64,000 bases of DNA from Lachnospiraceae bacterium (GTDB lineage Bacteria > Bacillota > Clostridia > Lachnospirales > Lachnospiraceae): the NCBI GenBank assembly GCA_022510525.1, contig JAFLTH010000002.1, positions 1 through 64,000 of the forward strand. Reading direction: 5' to 3'. Below are positions 19,540 through 30,476 of this stretch, in pieces. Below the pieces are notes generated by a model, which was not told the DNA's origin, ran no database searches, and saw nothing but the letters and a program-made list of their open reading frames with translations. Position 1 is the first letter of the stretch, and every line of letters begins with the position of its first letter. A program made the translations under genes and the position numbers.

Positions 19540-20442
19540 ATGATTATCATCCAGATGATGGGGGGATTGGGGAACCAGATGTTCCAATATGCCCTTTACA
19601 GTCAGCTTAAAAGTATGGGAAAAGAAGTTAAAATGGATGATAGAGCCGGTTTCGTCGCAGATAAACAGCGTGATCCGGAGCTTGGTGTTTTTGGTGTGGA
19701 TTATATAAGAGCCACCGAAGATGAAATTATTAAGATGCGGGATTCCTCCCTGAAATTTACCGCAAGGGTGAGAAGGAAGCTGTTTGGCAGGAAGAATAAC
19801 TCATATTTTGAGGAAAGCAGGCTTTTTCAGTCTAAGATATTCGGATGGGATAATATTTATCTGGAAGGATACTGGCAGTCCGAGAAATATTTTAAAGACG
19901 TGGGGCAGCAGCTTAGGCGGGAATTCTCGGTTGATCGGCTTAAAAGCAACCCTGACCCGGATTACAGGTTTTCCCCGGAGTCGGAAAGTTATTTATGGAA
20001 AATAGAGCAGACGCAGTCGGTCAGCATTCATATAAGGCGGGGGGACTATCTTTTACCGCAAAATCAGGAATTATTTGGCAATATTTGTACGGATTATTAT
20101 TATGAACAGGCAATGCAGGCAATTACAGGGAAGTATCCGAACTGCATTTTTTATATATTTACAAATGACCTGGAATGGTCTTATCCGTGGCTTAAAAGGC
20201 GGAGCGATGGCAAGAATAAGATTATTCCGGTAGAAGTGCCAAAAGGCAGGGATCATGAGGCGCTTGTGCTTATGAGCAGGTGTAAGCATAATATTCTGGC
20301 CAACAGCAGTTTCAGCTGGTGGGCATCTTATTTGAACGACAATCCCGGGAAAGTAGTAATTGCGCCTGAGAAATGGCTCAACGGCTGGGATTGCAGTGAT
20401 ATCTACAGACCCGATATGACCAAAATAAAATGTGAAAGTTAA
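19540..20442 (+). CDS. Alpha-1,2-fucosyltransferase (GT11 family)
   Basis: MMGGLGNQMFQYALY, VSIHIRRGDYL, ANSSFSWWASYLN. Confidence 0.9.
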   Translation: MIIIQMMGGLGNQMFQYALYSQLKSMGKEVKMDDRAGFVADKQRDPELGVFGVDYIRATEDEIIKMRDSSLKFTARVRRKLFGRKNNSYFEESRLFQSKIFGWDNIYLEGYWQSEKYFKDVGQQLRREFSVDRLKSNPDPDYRFSPESESYLWKIEQTQSVSIHIRRGDYLLPQNQELFGNICTDYYYEQAMQAITGKYPNCIFYIFTNDLEWSYPWLKRRSDGKNKIIPVEVPKGRDHEALVLMSRCKHNILANSSFSWWASYLNDNPGKVVIAPEKWLNGWDCSDIYRPDMTKIKCES

Positions 20443-20456
20443 TTGGAGAAATATAA

Positions 20457-22247
20457 ATGGAAAAACAGGAACAGGCAGCCGGAAAGGTAACAATGCTGCA
20501 AAAAATAGCTTATCTGTTTGATAAAAAACAGAAGATACAGTGTCTGGGCCTCGGGGTTTTGATTCTGATAGGCGGTCTTTTGGAGACACTTGGAGTTTCA
20601 ATGATGCTGCCGGTGGTTAATGCTATTATGGAACCGGATAAGCTGATGCAGAATGAAAAAGTTCAGAAAATTATGGAACTTTTAAATATTGAAACCGCTA
20701 ATCAGCTTATTATGACAATGCTTGCGTCGCTCATCGTACTTTTTATTGTTAAAAATATGTATTTACTGTTCCAGACCTATGTTCAAAATACCTTTGTAAC
20801 ACGTAACAGAAACCGTATGATAAGCCGCGTTATGAGGGAATTTTTGAACAGACCGTATGAAGAATATCTGGGAGCGGATATACCAACGGTATTCCGTTTA
20901 ACCGATAGCGATATTCCGAGTGCATTTCAGCTTATTCTGGTATCTATCCAGTTGGTTACGGAGGTGGTGGTTTCCGTCTGCCTTTGTGTGGTATTACTTA
21001 TTGTAAGTCCTTTTCTTGCACTGTTTATAGTTGCAATATTTCTTGGAATGACAGTGTTTTTGTTTAAACTTTTAAAACCGAGACTGAATAAAATCGGAAG
21101 AAAAAATCAGGAGATTCAGTCCAGGATAGCCAAGTGGCGCATTCAGTCCATTTACGGGTTAAAAGACGTTAAAGTGCTTAACAGGGAAGAATTTTTCCTG
21201 AGGAATTATTATGAGAGCGGAAGCATCGGCGCGGATGTGGCAAGAAATTATGCGGTGCTGAATAATCTTCCAAGGCTGCTTATCGAGACAGTTTTTATGG
21301 TAAGTATACTTGGCTTTATCATGATTTATATAGCCGTCGGCGGAGATATGAATTCCCTGTTTGGGCAGCTTACGGCATTTGCCGTGGCGGCTATCCGTGT
21401 AATGCCGAGCGCAAACCGGATCAATACCTATATATCCGAAATATCATATGCACAGCCCTGTCTGGATTATCTGTATGAGAATCTGAACGAGAATATGAAG
21501 AAGGACGTAAACGGTACTGTTATAGGTAATATAAAAAAGAAACTTAAGAAATTTGATAAAAAACTTACATTACAGGATAAGATTGTGTTAGATCACATTA
21601 CTTTTGCATATCCGGGGACCGATAAGAATATTTTCACGGATGCCCATATGGAAGTAAAAAAAGGACAGTCGGTAGGAATTATGGGACCTTCCGGCGCCGG
21701 CAAATCCACTATTGTGGATATTCTGCTTGGACTTTTGCACGCAAGCGAGGGCACTATTACCTGGGATGGAAGGAATATTTTTGACAACTACGAATCGTGG
21801 CTGGCGCAGATTGGCTATATCCCGCAGTCCATATATCTGGTGGATGAGTCCATACGGGACAATATCGCATTTGGAATCGATGCCGATAAGATTGATGATA
21901 AAAGGATATGGGAAGTGCTGGAAGAGGCACAGCTTAAGGAATTTGTAGAAGAATTACCGGAAGGTCTGGATACAACAATAGGTGACAGGGGTGTCAGGTT
22001 GTCCGGAGGACAGAGACAGCGTCTGGGAATTGCGCGTGCCTTGTACCATGATCCGGAGATTCTGGTTTTTGATGAGGCGACCTCAGCGCTTGATAACGAT
22101 ACGGAAAAGGCTGTAATGGATGCGGTAAACAGCTTCCATGGAAGAAAAACTATGATAATAATTGCTCATAGACTCAACACCATTGCGAAATGCGACGTTA
22201 TTTATAAAGTAGAGGATGGGCGTATCAGTCCGGCAACACTTTCCTAA
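20457..22247 (+). CDS. ABC transporter, fused permease-ATPase (PglK/MsbA-like lipid-oligosaccharide flippase), copy 1
   Basis: TM domain then GPSGAGKST, LSGGQRQRLGIARAL, DEATSALD. Confidence 0.93.
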   Translation: MEKQEQAAGKVTMLQKIAYLFDKKQKIQCLGLGVLILIGGLLETLGVSMMLPVVNAIMEPDKLMQNEKVQKIMELLNIETANQLIMTMLASLIVLFIVKNMYLLFQTYVQNTFVTRNRNRMISRVMREFLNRPYEEYLGADIPTVFRLTDSDIPSAFQLILVSIQLVTEVVVSVCLCVVLLIVSPFLALFIVAIFLGMTVFLFKLLKPRLNKIGRKNQEIQSRIAKWRIQSIYGLKDVKVLNREEFFLRNYYESGSIGADVARNYAVLNNLPRLLIETVFMVSILGFIMIYIAVGGDMNSLFGQLTAFAVAAIRVMPSANRINTYISEISYAQPCLDYLYENLNENMKKDVNGTVIGNIKKKLKKFDKKLTLQDKIVLDHITFAYPGTDKNIFTDAHMEVKKGQSVGIMGPSGAGKSTIVDILLGLLHASEGTITWDGRNIFDNYESWLAQIGYIPQSIYLVDESIRDNIAFGIDADKIDDKRIWEVLEEAQLKEFVEELPEGLDTTIGDRGVRLSGGQRQRLGIARALYHDPEILVFDEATSALDNDTEKAVMDAVNSFHGRKTMIIIAHRLNTIAKCDVIYKVEDGRISPATLS

Positions 22248-22259
22248 AAAAAGAAAGGT

Positions 22260-23309
22260 ATGGTTTGCAATATGGTTGGGACAGAATTTATTATGGGGCA
22301 GGGACTTGGAAATCAGTTGTTTTGTTATGTGACGGCAAGAGCCGTTGCAGAAAAAAACGGATATGAGTTCGGCACCGCAGGTCAGGAAATTTTTGCAGTC
22401 AATATCCACAATGACAAGGGTATGTATTTTATGGATATCGATTTGGGACAGGCCATTACTCCGGAAGAGAAGAAGAATTTCAAAATCTATCAGGAAGAGG
22501 AAACGAGGCTTTTTATAGGAAATTCTGCTCATGATATTAATAACGGGTGTTATATCAGCGGAAAAGATGAAAAAATAAACCATATAGAAGACAACACACT
22601 GATTTACGGAAATCTGCAGGATGAGTCCTATTTTATCGAATATATTGATCAGGTTAAGAAATGGCTTACTGTCAAACCGGAATATGATTCTTATGAATAC
22701 AGTCGTGAAAACCTCTGCATTATAAATATGCGGGGCGGGGAGTATACCGGAAGTCCAGAACTTTTTATCGATAAAAAGTATTGGATTCATGGAATGAAGG
22801 AAATGAAGAAGCTCCGTAGTGATATGGAGTTCATGATAATAACGGATGATGTGGATGCGGCAGGAAAGATGCTTCCGGGTATTCCGGCGTATCATTTTGA
22901 TATCGGAAAGGATTATGTTACTCTGAAAAATGCGCATTATTTACTGCTGTCCAATTCATCATTTGCCTGTCTTCCGGCACACACAAGTGAAACATTAAAA
23001 TTTGCCATAGCCCCCAAATACTGGGCGAGACATAACCTGTCCGACGGATACTGGGCTTCGGAGCAAAATATTTACAGTCTGTTTCATTATATGGACAGGA
23101 AGGGCAGATTGTTTAGTGCGAAGGAATGCAGGGAGGAACTTGCACAATATAAGAAAACTTCCTCAAAATATGCCGGTGTTAACAAAAGACCCGGCAAACT
23201 GAAGCTTGGATTTATGAAAATGCATGCAAAATATATATACCGGAAAGCCCATTTTAAAAAGATTGTACGTGGAGTGCTGAGACGTGTTAACAGGCTGATA
23301 AGGAGATAA
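22260..23309 (+). CDS. GT11-related glycosyltransferase
   Basis: GQGLGNQLFCYVTARA; LSNSSFACLPAHTSETLKFAIAPKYW; start may be 22272. Confidence 0.75.
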   Translation: MVCNMVGTEFIMGQGLGNQLFCYVTARAVAEKNGYEFGTAGQEIFAVNIHNDKGMYFMDIDLGQAITPEEKKNFKIYQEEETRLFIGNSAHDINNGCYISGKDEKINHIEDNTLIYGNLQDESYFIEYIDQVKKWLTVKPEYDSYEYSRENLCIINMRGGEYTGSPELFIDKKYWIHGMKEMKKLRSDMEFMIITDDVDAAGKMLPGIPAYHFDIGKDYVTLKNAHYLLLSNSSFACLPAHTSETLKFAIAPKYWARHNLSDGYWASEQNIYSLFHYMDRKGRLFSAKECREELAQYKKTSSKYAGVNKRPGKLKLGFMKMHAKYIYRKAHFKKIVRGVLRRVNRLIRR

Positions 23310-23314
23310 CCATT

Positions 23315-24844
23315 TTGAATAAAAAGGTATTACACAGTATGACGGAAAAGATAAACCGGTTTTCAATTAAAGGGATGACGGCATGTGCCGCAGTTCTTTT
23401 TGTGTTGTCCGTTATGCCGCTGCTCTTACTTGGAAAATATAATGTTATGTGCATTGATGATTATAATTATGGACAGCTGGTCCATGATACATGGGTTGCA
23501 TCGGGTTCACTGAAGCAGTCGGTGCTTACGGCTTTTGAACAGGTAAAGCTTGTGTATATGACGACGCAGGGGGCTTATACGTCGGCTTTTCTTATGGCTA
23601 TGTGTCCTATGAATTTTAATTATTATATCGGTTTTGTGGTTCCGGTTATTATGATAGGTATGTTTTCGGTATCGTCGTTTTGTCTTGGGAGACAGATTCT
23701 GACGAGGTGGCTGGGAAGTGATAAGATAAGGGCGGCATATGTGATGTTTATTCTGCTGTTTATGTTTTATCAGGTAATTGAAGCTCCCTTTGAGGGAATA
23801 TACTGGTATAACGGCTCCGTACACTATATATTTATGGAATCTTTGCTTTTTATAATACTGACACTTGTGTCATATTCCATGTGGAGTGAAGATAAGGGTA
23901 CTAAATCTGTTATAAGCTGCATTGCAGCATCTGTAATTGCGCCGATAACCGCAGGAAGTAACCTTGTAACTGCGCTTCAGGCCGAAGTTTTACTTGCTTT
24001 TTTGCTTGTATATGCATTTTTTGCCCATAAAAAGCGGCTGCTTTATGTGCTGATACCGTATCTGACATATACGGCAGGATTTTTATGTAACGTACTTGCG
24101 CCGGGACACAGGGCAAGGGCCGAGATTGAGACTGTTATGGGATATTCACCGGTTATGTCAGTGCTTTTATCGTTTTATTATGCCATGGTGTTTATGCTGC
24201 AATGGACCACGGCTTTTGTAATACTGACATGGCTGTCACTTTTGCCGGTGCTTTGGCAGATTGCCAGAAAATCCAATAAGAATTTTAGACATCCGGTCCT
24301 GGTTACGTTAGGAGTTTATTGCATTATATCCGCAATGTTCACACCTACTTTATATGGTTTGGGTACAGCAGGACTGTCAAGGGTTGATAATATAATACAG
24401 ATGGTATATTATCTGAGCCTGATTCTTGTTACCACATACTGGCTGGGGTGGATAAGCCATAATGCAAATCCGGGAAATAACGTACACAGCATTTCCGCAG
24501 GTATGCAGTTTGGGAGTTTTCTGGAAAGTACAAAAAATATGATGACTTTTACCTGTTTGCTGCTGGTTATGGTAATATGGGTATTCACAGCCGATAAAAA
24601 TACTTATGCAGGCATATCCGCACTCCGCTCGCTGGTAATAGGCGACGGTAAGGTATATTATGAAGAAGCAATGGAGCGTCATAAACTATATATAGACGAA
24701 ACGATTCGGGATGTTGAGGTTAAGCCTCTTTCTATGAAACCGGCATTGTTTGATTTTGAAGACATAAATGAGGATTCGGAGTACTGGCTGAATCTGTCGG
24801 TAAATGCATATTTTCATAAACATTACGTACGCATTGTTGAGTAA
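23315..24844 (+). CDS. Polytopic membrane protein, DUF6056-like
   Basis: Many hydrophobic helices; IDDYNYGQLVHDTW near N-terminus and WYNGSVHY; TTG start. Confidence 0.65.
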   Translation: MNKKVLHSMTEKINRFSIKGMTACAAVLFVLSVMPLLLLGKYNVMCIDDYNYGQLVHDTWVASGSLKQSVLTAFEQVKLVYMTTQGAYTSAFLMAMCPMNFNYYIGFVVPVIMIGMFSVSSFCLGRQILTRWLGSDKIRAAYVMFILLFMFYQVIEAPFEGIYWYNGSVHYIFMESLLFIILTLVSYSMWSEDKGTKSVISCIAASVIAPITAGSNLVTALQAEVLLAFLLVYAFFAHKKRLLYVLIPYLTYTAGFLCNVLAPGHRARAEIETVMGYSPVMSVLLSFYYAMVFMLQWTTAFVILTWLSLLPVLWQIARKSNKNFRHPVLVTLGVYCIISAMFTPTLYGLGTAGLSRVDNIIQMVYYLSLILVTTYWLGWISHNANPGNNVHSISAGMQFGSFLESTKNMMTFTCLLLVMVIWVFTADKNTYAGISALRSLVIGDGKVYYEEAMERHKLYIDETIRDVEVKPLSMKPALFDFEDINEDSEYWLNLSVNAYFHKHYVRIVE

Positions 24845-24859
24845 ACGCGGAGGGACACT

Positions 24860-25615
24860 ATGGAAAAAGAAAAACTGAAACTTCCCAATATTACACTTGC
24901 GGCAATGACCAGCGTCAATATTTATGAAACAATTAAGGCATTACAGTACAGTATTAGAGAAATTGAGTTTGGCGACGTAATACTTATCACGCACAGAAAG
25001 CCTTTTTTTCTGCCAAAAGATATACATTACAAGCATACTTCCAAACTAACCGATATAGATGCCTTTAATTATAAAATGGTATATGAGCTTGCCGATTTCA
25101 TAGATACCGATTATGTACTCCTGGTGCACTATGACGGCTTTGTAGTAAACCCCGAAAGCTGGAGGGATGACTTCCTGGACTATGATTATATAGGTTCCCC
25201 CTGGCCGCTGCCGGATAATGACATAGCCTACAGGGATTCCAAAGGCAACATCTGCCGCGTAGGAAACAGTGTCTCCATCCGCAGTAAACGCCTGCTGGAA
25301 TTTCCGAGAAATGCAAATCTTAAATGGGAAAGAATGGAAGACGGTTTTTTTAACGAAGATACATTTTTGTGTTGTAAAAATAAAAATATAATTGAAGATG
25401 CAGGAATGAAATTTGCGCCTATAGAGGTAGCAAAGTATTTCGGTCATGAGCATATGATTCCGGAAATTATGGATGTGGACAAACCCTTTATATTCCATAA
25501 GTGGAGAGGGCGAAATGAGCAGTATCCCAGATTTGTCAATCCATGGAAGGTTAGGTGGCAGAAGGTTAAGGATATAATACGACCGCTATTATTATGGAGA
25601 AGATTGCGAAAATAA
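24860..25615 (+). CDS. DUF5672-family protein (probable glycosyltransferase-related)
   Basis: LVHYDGFVVNPESWRDDFLDYDYIGSPWP; VGNSVSIRSKRLLE. Confidence 0.75.
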   Translation: MEKEKLKLPNITLAAMTSVNIYETIKALQYSIREIEFGDVILITHRKPFFLPKDIHYKHTSKLTDIDAFNYKMVYELADFIDTDYVLLVHYDGFVVNPESWRDDFLDYDYIGSPWPLPDNDIAYRDSKGNICRVGNSVSIRSKRLLEFPRNANLKWERMEDGFFNEDTFLCCKNKNIIEDAGMKFAPIEVAKYFGHEHMIPEIMDVDKPFIFHKWRGRNEQYPRFVNPWKVRWQKVKDIIRPLLLWRRLRK

Positions 25616-25626
25616 AGGAGTATCCA

Positions 25627-26553
25627 ATGATTTATGATTGCATCCCTTTTTTTAATGAACTGGATATATTGAAGCTGCGTATGCATATTCTCGCTCCTTA
25701 CGTGGACAAATTTGTAATTGAGGAGGCTTCCGTTACATTTTCCGGAGAGTCCAAACCGATGATATTTGCGGAAAACCGTCAAATGTTTAACGAATTTGGG
25801 GATAAAATAATTTATGTTCCGGTAGAGGATAATCCTCCTGAATTAACCACTACACATGAGCGGGATAAGTATCAGAAAAACCAGCTGATCAAAGCATTAG
25901 GTAACTGCAGCCCGGATGATGTTATTATTTTCAGTGATGTGGACGAGATTCCCAATCCTAAGGTTCTCAAAGAGATCATAGAAAAATTTGATGCTGATAA
26001 AGTCTATCATCTGGCTCAGAGGATGTTTTATTGTTTTCTTAACATGGAAGAAATTTCCGGTAAGCTGCTTTCGATTACCGGGGATTTTCCGGGGGTGGAG
26101 AAGAAGCAGTGGCTTGGAAGTAAGGTATGCAGCTTCGCTAAACTGCCAAAAGAGGGAATTGTTTATCTTCGGGAGGTTTCTACAAGTGACCCGTCAAGTG
26201 TAAGAGTAGAGGACGGAGGATGGCATTTTGGCTATATGGGCGGCAACGGGGAGAAGAATGTTGCCAGACGTATAAGCGAGAAGGTTCAGGCGGCGGCGCA
26301 TCAGGAGTATAATGAGTCGAAGTATCTTAAGGAAGCGGTAGACAGGCTCTTGTGCGGGGAAGACATATTCGGAAGGGATGCTGAGTTTATCAGGGTGGAG
26401 ATTGACGAAACTTATCCGGACTATCTGAGAGAGCATATGGAAGAATATGATTATCTTATTGCACCATCGGTTAGCAGGTTTCGGATCTCATTGAAAAAAG
26501 GTGTACTTGCTGTTAAAGAGATTTTGCGGAAACTGCATGGCAAACTGGTTTAA
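25627..26553 (+). CDS. GT17-like glycosyltransferase (beta-1,4-N-acetylglucosaminyltransferase family)
   Basis: MIYDCIPFFNELDILKLRMHIL..VDKFVIEEAS; DDVIIFSDVDEIPNP. Confidence 0.85.
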   Translation: MIYDCIPFFNELDILKLRMHILAPYVDKFVIEEASVTFSGESKPMIFAENRQMFNEFGDKIIYVPVEDNPPELTTTHERDKYQKNQLIKALGNCSPDDVIIFSDVDEIPNPKVLKEIIEKFDADKVYHLAQRMFYCFLNMEEISGKLLSITGDFPGVEKKQWLGSKVCSFAKLPKEGIVYLREVSTSDPSSVRVEDGGWHFGYMGGNGEKNVARRISEKVQAAAHQEYNESKYLKEAVDRLLCGEDIFGRDAEFIRVEIDETYPDYLREHMEEYDYLIAPSVSRFRISLKKGVLAVKEILRKLHGKLV

Positions 26554-26561
26554 GAGAAAGG

Positions 26562-27800
26562 ATGGAGCTGTTTATGGAATTTTATAATAAAGTCTGGAAA
26601 AGAAAAATTCCCCAGCTTCTTTTTTACATCGGATTGACGATTGAACTGGGTATTGTAATTATTGATAAAAGTAATTACATAAATCCGGTTGAAGGTCTTT
26701 TATTTAGAATAACATTTGTTATTTTTGCGCTTAAGCTCATACTTACGCAGTATAGCCGGAAAGAATGGCTGCTTATAGTGTTTATGGAGATTATAGCACT
26801 TATTTCATATAGAATTACCGGTAAAAATGATGTTATCAGGATTGTGACTTTTGTGGCTGCCTGTAAAGGGATTCAGTTAAAGCAGATGATAAAATATGCA
26901 TTTTATGTAACGCTGCTTGGCTGCATAGCAATCGTATTTCTATCGGTGACAGGAATTTACGGGGAGATGAGCCTTACTACCGATTATGGAAGAGGGTATG
27001 AAATGCTTTACCGTAAAGGTTACGAGGAAACCCGATATACGCTGGGGATGGGACATCCCAATGCACTTGCGGCCATGTTCCTTATGCTGCTGGCAATGGG
27101 AATTTATGTTTTTTCCGAAAAAATGAGTTGGTATATCTATCTTTTTCTGATGCTGTTAAATGTCGGAATATATGGTTTGACCGATTCCAAAACTTCGATG
27201 GCGATTATAACGATTTTGCTGCTTGCATCCTTTATTATGGGTCGCAGCAGTTTCTTCAGGGAAAAGAAGGCTGCCTATATTTGCGGATTGCTGATCTTTG
27301 TATTGTGTGTCGGATTTTCGGTAGATGCGGCCGCAAATGCACCGAAAGTGAGGACTGCCGAATATAGGGAAACCTTTTTATCCAGTTATGGGCATGGCGC
27401 AAATGCAAACGTTCTGGCGCTTATGCGGATTGACCAGAAGATAAACGGAAGAATTCTGGCGCTTACAGATTCAGAAGGAAATAATGGCTCGATAGAAAGC
27501 TGGAGACTTTTTTCCTCACCCAATAATATGGAATACTATTTTGATATGGGATGGGTTAAACTGTTTTACAGATACGGAATCATACCCGGAATACTCTACT
27601 GTATCGCTAATTTATTTCTGCTTTGGAATTTTTATAAAAAAAGAGATGCCTTCGGACTTGTGATATTTACGATACTTACAATTTATACGGTTGTGGAAGC
27701 GCACTTGTGTTCTGTTTATATAGGCAGAAATTTTCTTCTTATGATGATGGGAAGTTATTTTTTGCAGGATGAAAATATGAAATTACATAATAATGTTTAA
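26562..27800 (+). CDS. O-antigen polymerase/ligase-like membrane protein (Wzy-type)
   Basis: About ten hydrophobic segments; LGMGHPNALAAMFLML and LTDSKTSMAII typical of Wzy/WaaL-type proteins. Confidence 0.75.
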   Translation: MELFMEFYNKVWKRKIPQLLFYIGLTIELGIVIIDKSNYINPVEGLLFRITFVIFALKLILTQYSRKEWLLIVFMEIIALISYRITGKNDVIRIVTFVAACKGIQLKQMIKYAFYVTLLGCIAIVFLSVTGIYGEMSLTTDYGRGYEMLYRKGYEETRYTLGMGHPNALAAMFLMLLAMGIYVFSEKMSWYIYLFLMLLNVGIYGLTDSKTSMAIITILLLASFIMGRSSFFREKKAAYICGLLIFVLCVGFSVDAAANAPKVRTAEYRETFLSSYGHGANANVLALMRIDQKINGRILALTDSEGNNGSIESWRLFSSPNNMEYYFDMGWVKLFYRYGIIPGILYCIANLFLLWNFYKKRDAFGLVIFTILTIYTVVEAHLCSVYIGRNFLLMMMGSYFLQDENMKLHNNV

Positions 27801-27837
27801 TAATTTACAGATACTTATAATAAGCAGGATTACATGT

Positions 27838-30468
27838 ATGAAAAAACAATGGAAACAGGTTTTAATATCGTTTATATTGCCGGTATTGGTTTTATTGATA
27901 ATTTATATGCTATGGGGGCAGTATCCGTTTGGAGAAAATACCCTGCTCATATGGGATATGGATGAGCAGTATGCTCCGTTTTTTGCGCATCTGCACAATA
28001 TCCTGCATGGGGATGCCTCCGGCTTATACACATTTTCAAGGGCGCTTGGCGGAAATATGCTAAGTGTTGCGGCTTATTATCTGATAAGTCCGTTTAATTT
28101 AGTATTTTATTTTTTTGATGCGGAAAATATTTATGTCGGAATTCTTTTGGTGACACTGCTTAAAGCAGGAGCCTGCGGAGGTGCTATGTACCGGTTTTTA
28201 AACCGGAAACGACAGGATATATCCGCACTTATATTTTCTACGGCATATGCACTCTGTGCTTATATGATTGCGTATCAGTTCAATATATTCTGGATAGATG
28301 CAATTGTTTTGCTGCCTTTTGTCTGTGAGGGTATAGAAAGGCTGGTGGATGAGCAAAAGTATCTGCTTTATGCGTTTTCAATAGCCCTGTCTGTAATTAC
28401 AAATTTTTACACAGGATATATGATATGCATTTTTTCCGTAATGTATTTCTTGTGCTATTTCTTCTTTATTTCGGACAAAAAATATCGATTTAAGACGATT
28501 TTGATTTATTCGGCGGCTTCGCTTCTGGGCGGTATGCTCTCAATGTGTGTCTCACTTCCGACGCTTGATATAATGCGGGACGGAAAGACCGGAATCTCCT
28601 TTGGTATACTTAAAAATTTCCAAAATATGTTTAAATACGGAGAACTTTTTGATGCGGCATTCTGCGCAACTATCAGCGATAATCAGATTACGCAGGGCAG
28701 ACCGCTGATATACTGCGGCGTATTTGCAATTATTATGACGATTTACTGGATGGTTAATACAAAAGAAGCCAATAGAAAAAAGCTGGCATATCTGCTGCTT
28801 TTGTTTGCAATGGCGGTATCGTTTCATCACTATAATTTAAACTGTGTATGGCATGCATTTAACCGGCCTACAGGATCACCTTACAGATATTCATTTATAT
28901 ATGTTTTTCTGTTTCTCTATATGGCGTATAAGGGTTACACTGAACTGACGGATTTAAAAGACAATACTAAATATGACACACGTGTCACGTGTGGAATAGG
29001 TTTGGCGCTATGTCTGATTTTGCTATGCAGAGCAGGTGTATTTATGGAAAACCGGAGAATAAGCATTCTTGCATTGAATGTATTACTGGTTACAATATAT
29101 ACCGCATTGGTCGTTCTTGTTAAGAATAAAACGGCAAGAACTCTTTTAATATTGATTTTTACCTGCGCAGAACTTTTTACAAATGCCGAATGCCTGTATA
29201 CGGGTTCCTCCCAGTATGCATCTGTCAGTGTGGCGCAGTATCGGGAATATATGAATGAGATGCTTCCGCTTGTAGAAAAGGCAAAAAATTCGGAGGCCGA
29301 AAATGGTGGTATAGTCCGTACCGCTATAGACAGGAGTGCGCGCAGAACTGCTAATGACGCATTTTTATTCAGTATATATGGCATGGATTCCTATACTTCC
29401 GTAGAAAAGCAAAACGTTATCCGGATTGCAGGTAACTTTGGATATTCCAACAACATACTTTGGGGTATGCACTATAACAACGGTTCAACCCAAGCGGGGG
29501 AGTCCTTCTTAGGTGTGAAGTACCTTATTTCCGGGATAAATCCGGGTCTGGGATACCATGGACTGGAAGACAGTGACAGCTTTGCGGTCTATGAAAATGA
29601 AAATGTGCTGCCATTTGCATTTTTTACTAATGATTCAATTTTAGAAATCGTGAGTTTTGGCGATACTTTCCAATATATGAATGAACTGTACCGCAGTCTG
29701 GATGCCGGACAGGATGAAGATATATTTATTGAACTTGACAAAAGACTGATTCAGACCGGCAACTGTAATGAAACCGAAGACGGTGGCTGGGAGATTTCAG
29801 ACATAGCAAAAGGAGATGAAACAAAGGAGTCATATCTGGAATATGAGTATGAAACAGATTCGGAAATGACCATATATACACGATATGATAAGGCAGGGGT
29901 ATCTAAGGCGGAGGTATATATTGAAGGCGAGATTGTTGACTTAGACAGTCAACGGGGTGATGTAAAAAGCATCGGGCGGCTTAATAAGGGAAGTAGATTT
30001 ACCATTCGTTTTTATCTGCCGGAAGACGGTATACTTTCTCCGGATAAAATATATGTATACGGTGAGCGTGATGATATACTTGAAACGTATGCGGAATCGG
30101 TAAATAGTCAGCCGGTAAAAGTGATCATGAATAATGAGGCAGATATTGATATCTTATGTACAAATGAAGATGCCGATATAAAATACCTGCTTTGTACACT
30201 TCCTTACGATAAGGGCTGGAGAGCCAAAGTAGACGGAAAAACCGTGGAAATCCTGAATGTACAGGATTTTGCGGTACTTCCGATTGAATACGGAACCCAT
30301 GAAATTGAACTAAAATTCATACCGAGAGGCTTGTATCCCGGCATGGTAATGACATTCGTGTCAGTTTTAGCGGTGATTTTTACATTTTATGGCAGAAAAT
30401 TCAGCGTGAGATTGAATTTCTTACCGAAAAATGGTATTCTTAATAAAATTAAAAATTTTTTTAAATAA
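27838..30468 (+). CDS. YfhO-family membrane protein (GT-C-like)
   Basis: WDMDEQYAPFFAHLHNIL, TFSRALGGNM, YDKGWRAKVDGK, FIPRGLYPGM. Confidence 0.88.
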   Translation: MKKQWKQVLISFILPVLVLLIIYMLWGQYPFGENTLLIWDMDEQYAPFFAHLHNILHGDASGLYTFSRALGGNMLSVAAYYLISPFNLVFYFFDAENIYVGILLVTLLKAGACGGAMYRFLNRKRQDISALIFSTAYALCAYMIAYQFNIFWIDAIVLLPFVCEGIERLVDEQKYLLYAFSIALSVITNFYTGYMICIFSVMYFLCYFFFISDKKYRFKTILIYSAASLLGGMLSMCVSLPTLDIMRDGKTGISFGILKNFQNMFKYGELFDAAFCATISDNQITQGRPLIYCGVFAIIMTIYWMVNTKEANRKKLAYLLLLFAMAVSFHHYNLNCVWHAFNRPTGSPYRYSFIYVFLFLYMAYKGYTELTDLKDNTKYDTRVTCGIGLALCLILLCRAGVFMENRRISILALNVLLVTIYTALVVLVKNKTARTLLILIFTCAELFTNAECLYTGSSQYASVSVAQYREYMNEMLPLVEKAKNSEAENGGIVRTAIDRSARRTANDAFLFSIYGMDSYTSVEKQNVIRIAGNFGYSNNILWGMHYNNGSTQAGESFLGVKYLISGINPGLGYHGLEDSDSFAVYENENVLPFAFFTNDSILEIVSFGDTFQYMNELYRSLDAGQDEDIFIELDKRLIQTGNCNETEDGGWEISDIAKGDETKESYLEYEYETDSEMTIYTRYDKAGVSKAEVYIEGEIVDLDSQRGDVKSIGRLNKGSRFTIRFYLPEDGILSPDKIYVYGERDDILETYAESVNSQPVKVIMNNEADIDILCTNEDADIKYLLCTLPYDKGWRAKVDGKTVEILNVQDFAVLPIEYGTHEIELKFIPRGLYPGMVMTFVSVLAVIFTFYGRKFSVRLNFLPKNGILNKIKNFFK

Positions 30469-30476
30469 AGAATGGC

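Noticed and set aside
22083-22937. 284-aa minus-strand ORF
   Set aside because: Antisense to the well-supported GT11-like CDS at 22260; composition (Ile/Phe/His-rich) typical of a shadow ORF; no RBS or family motifs.
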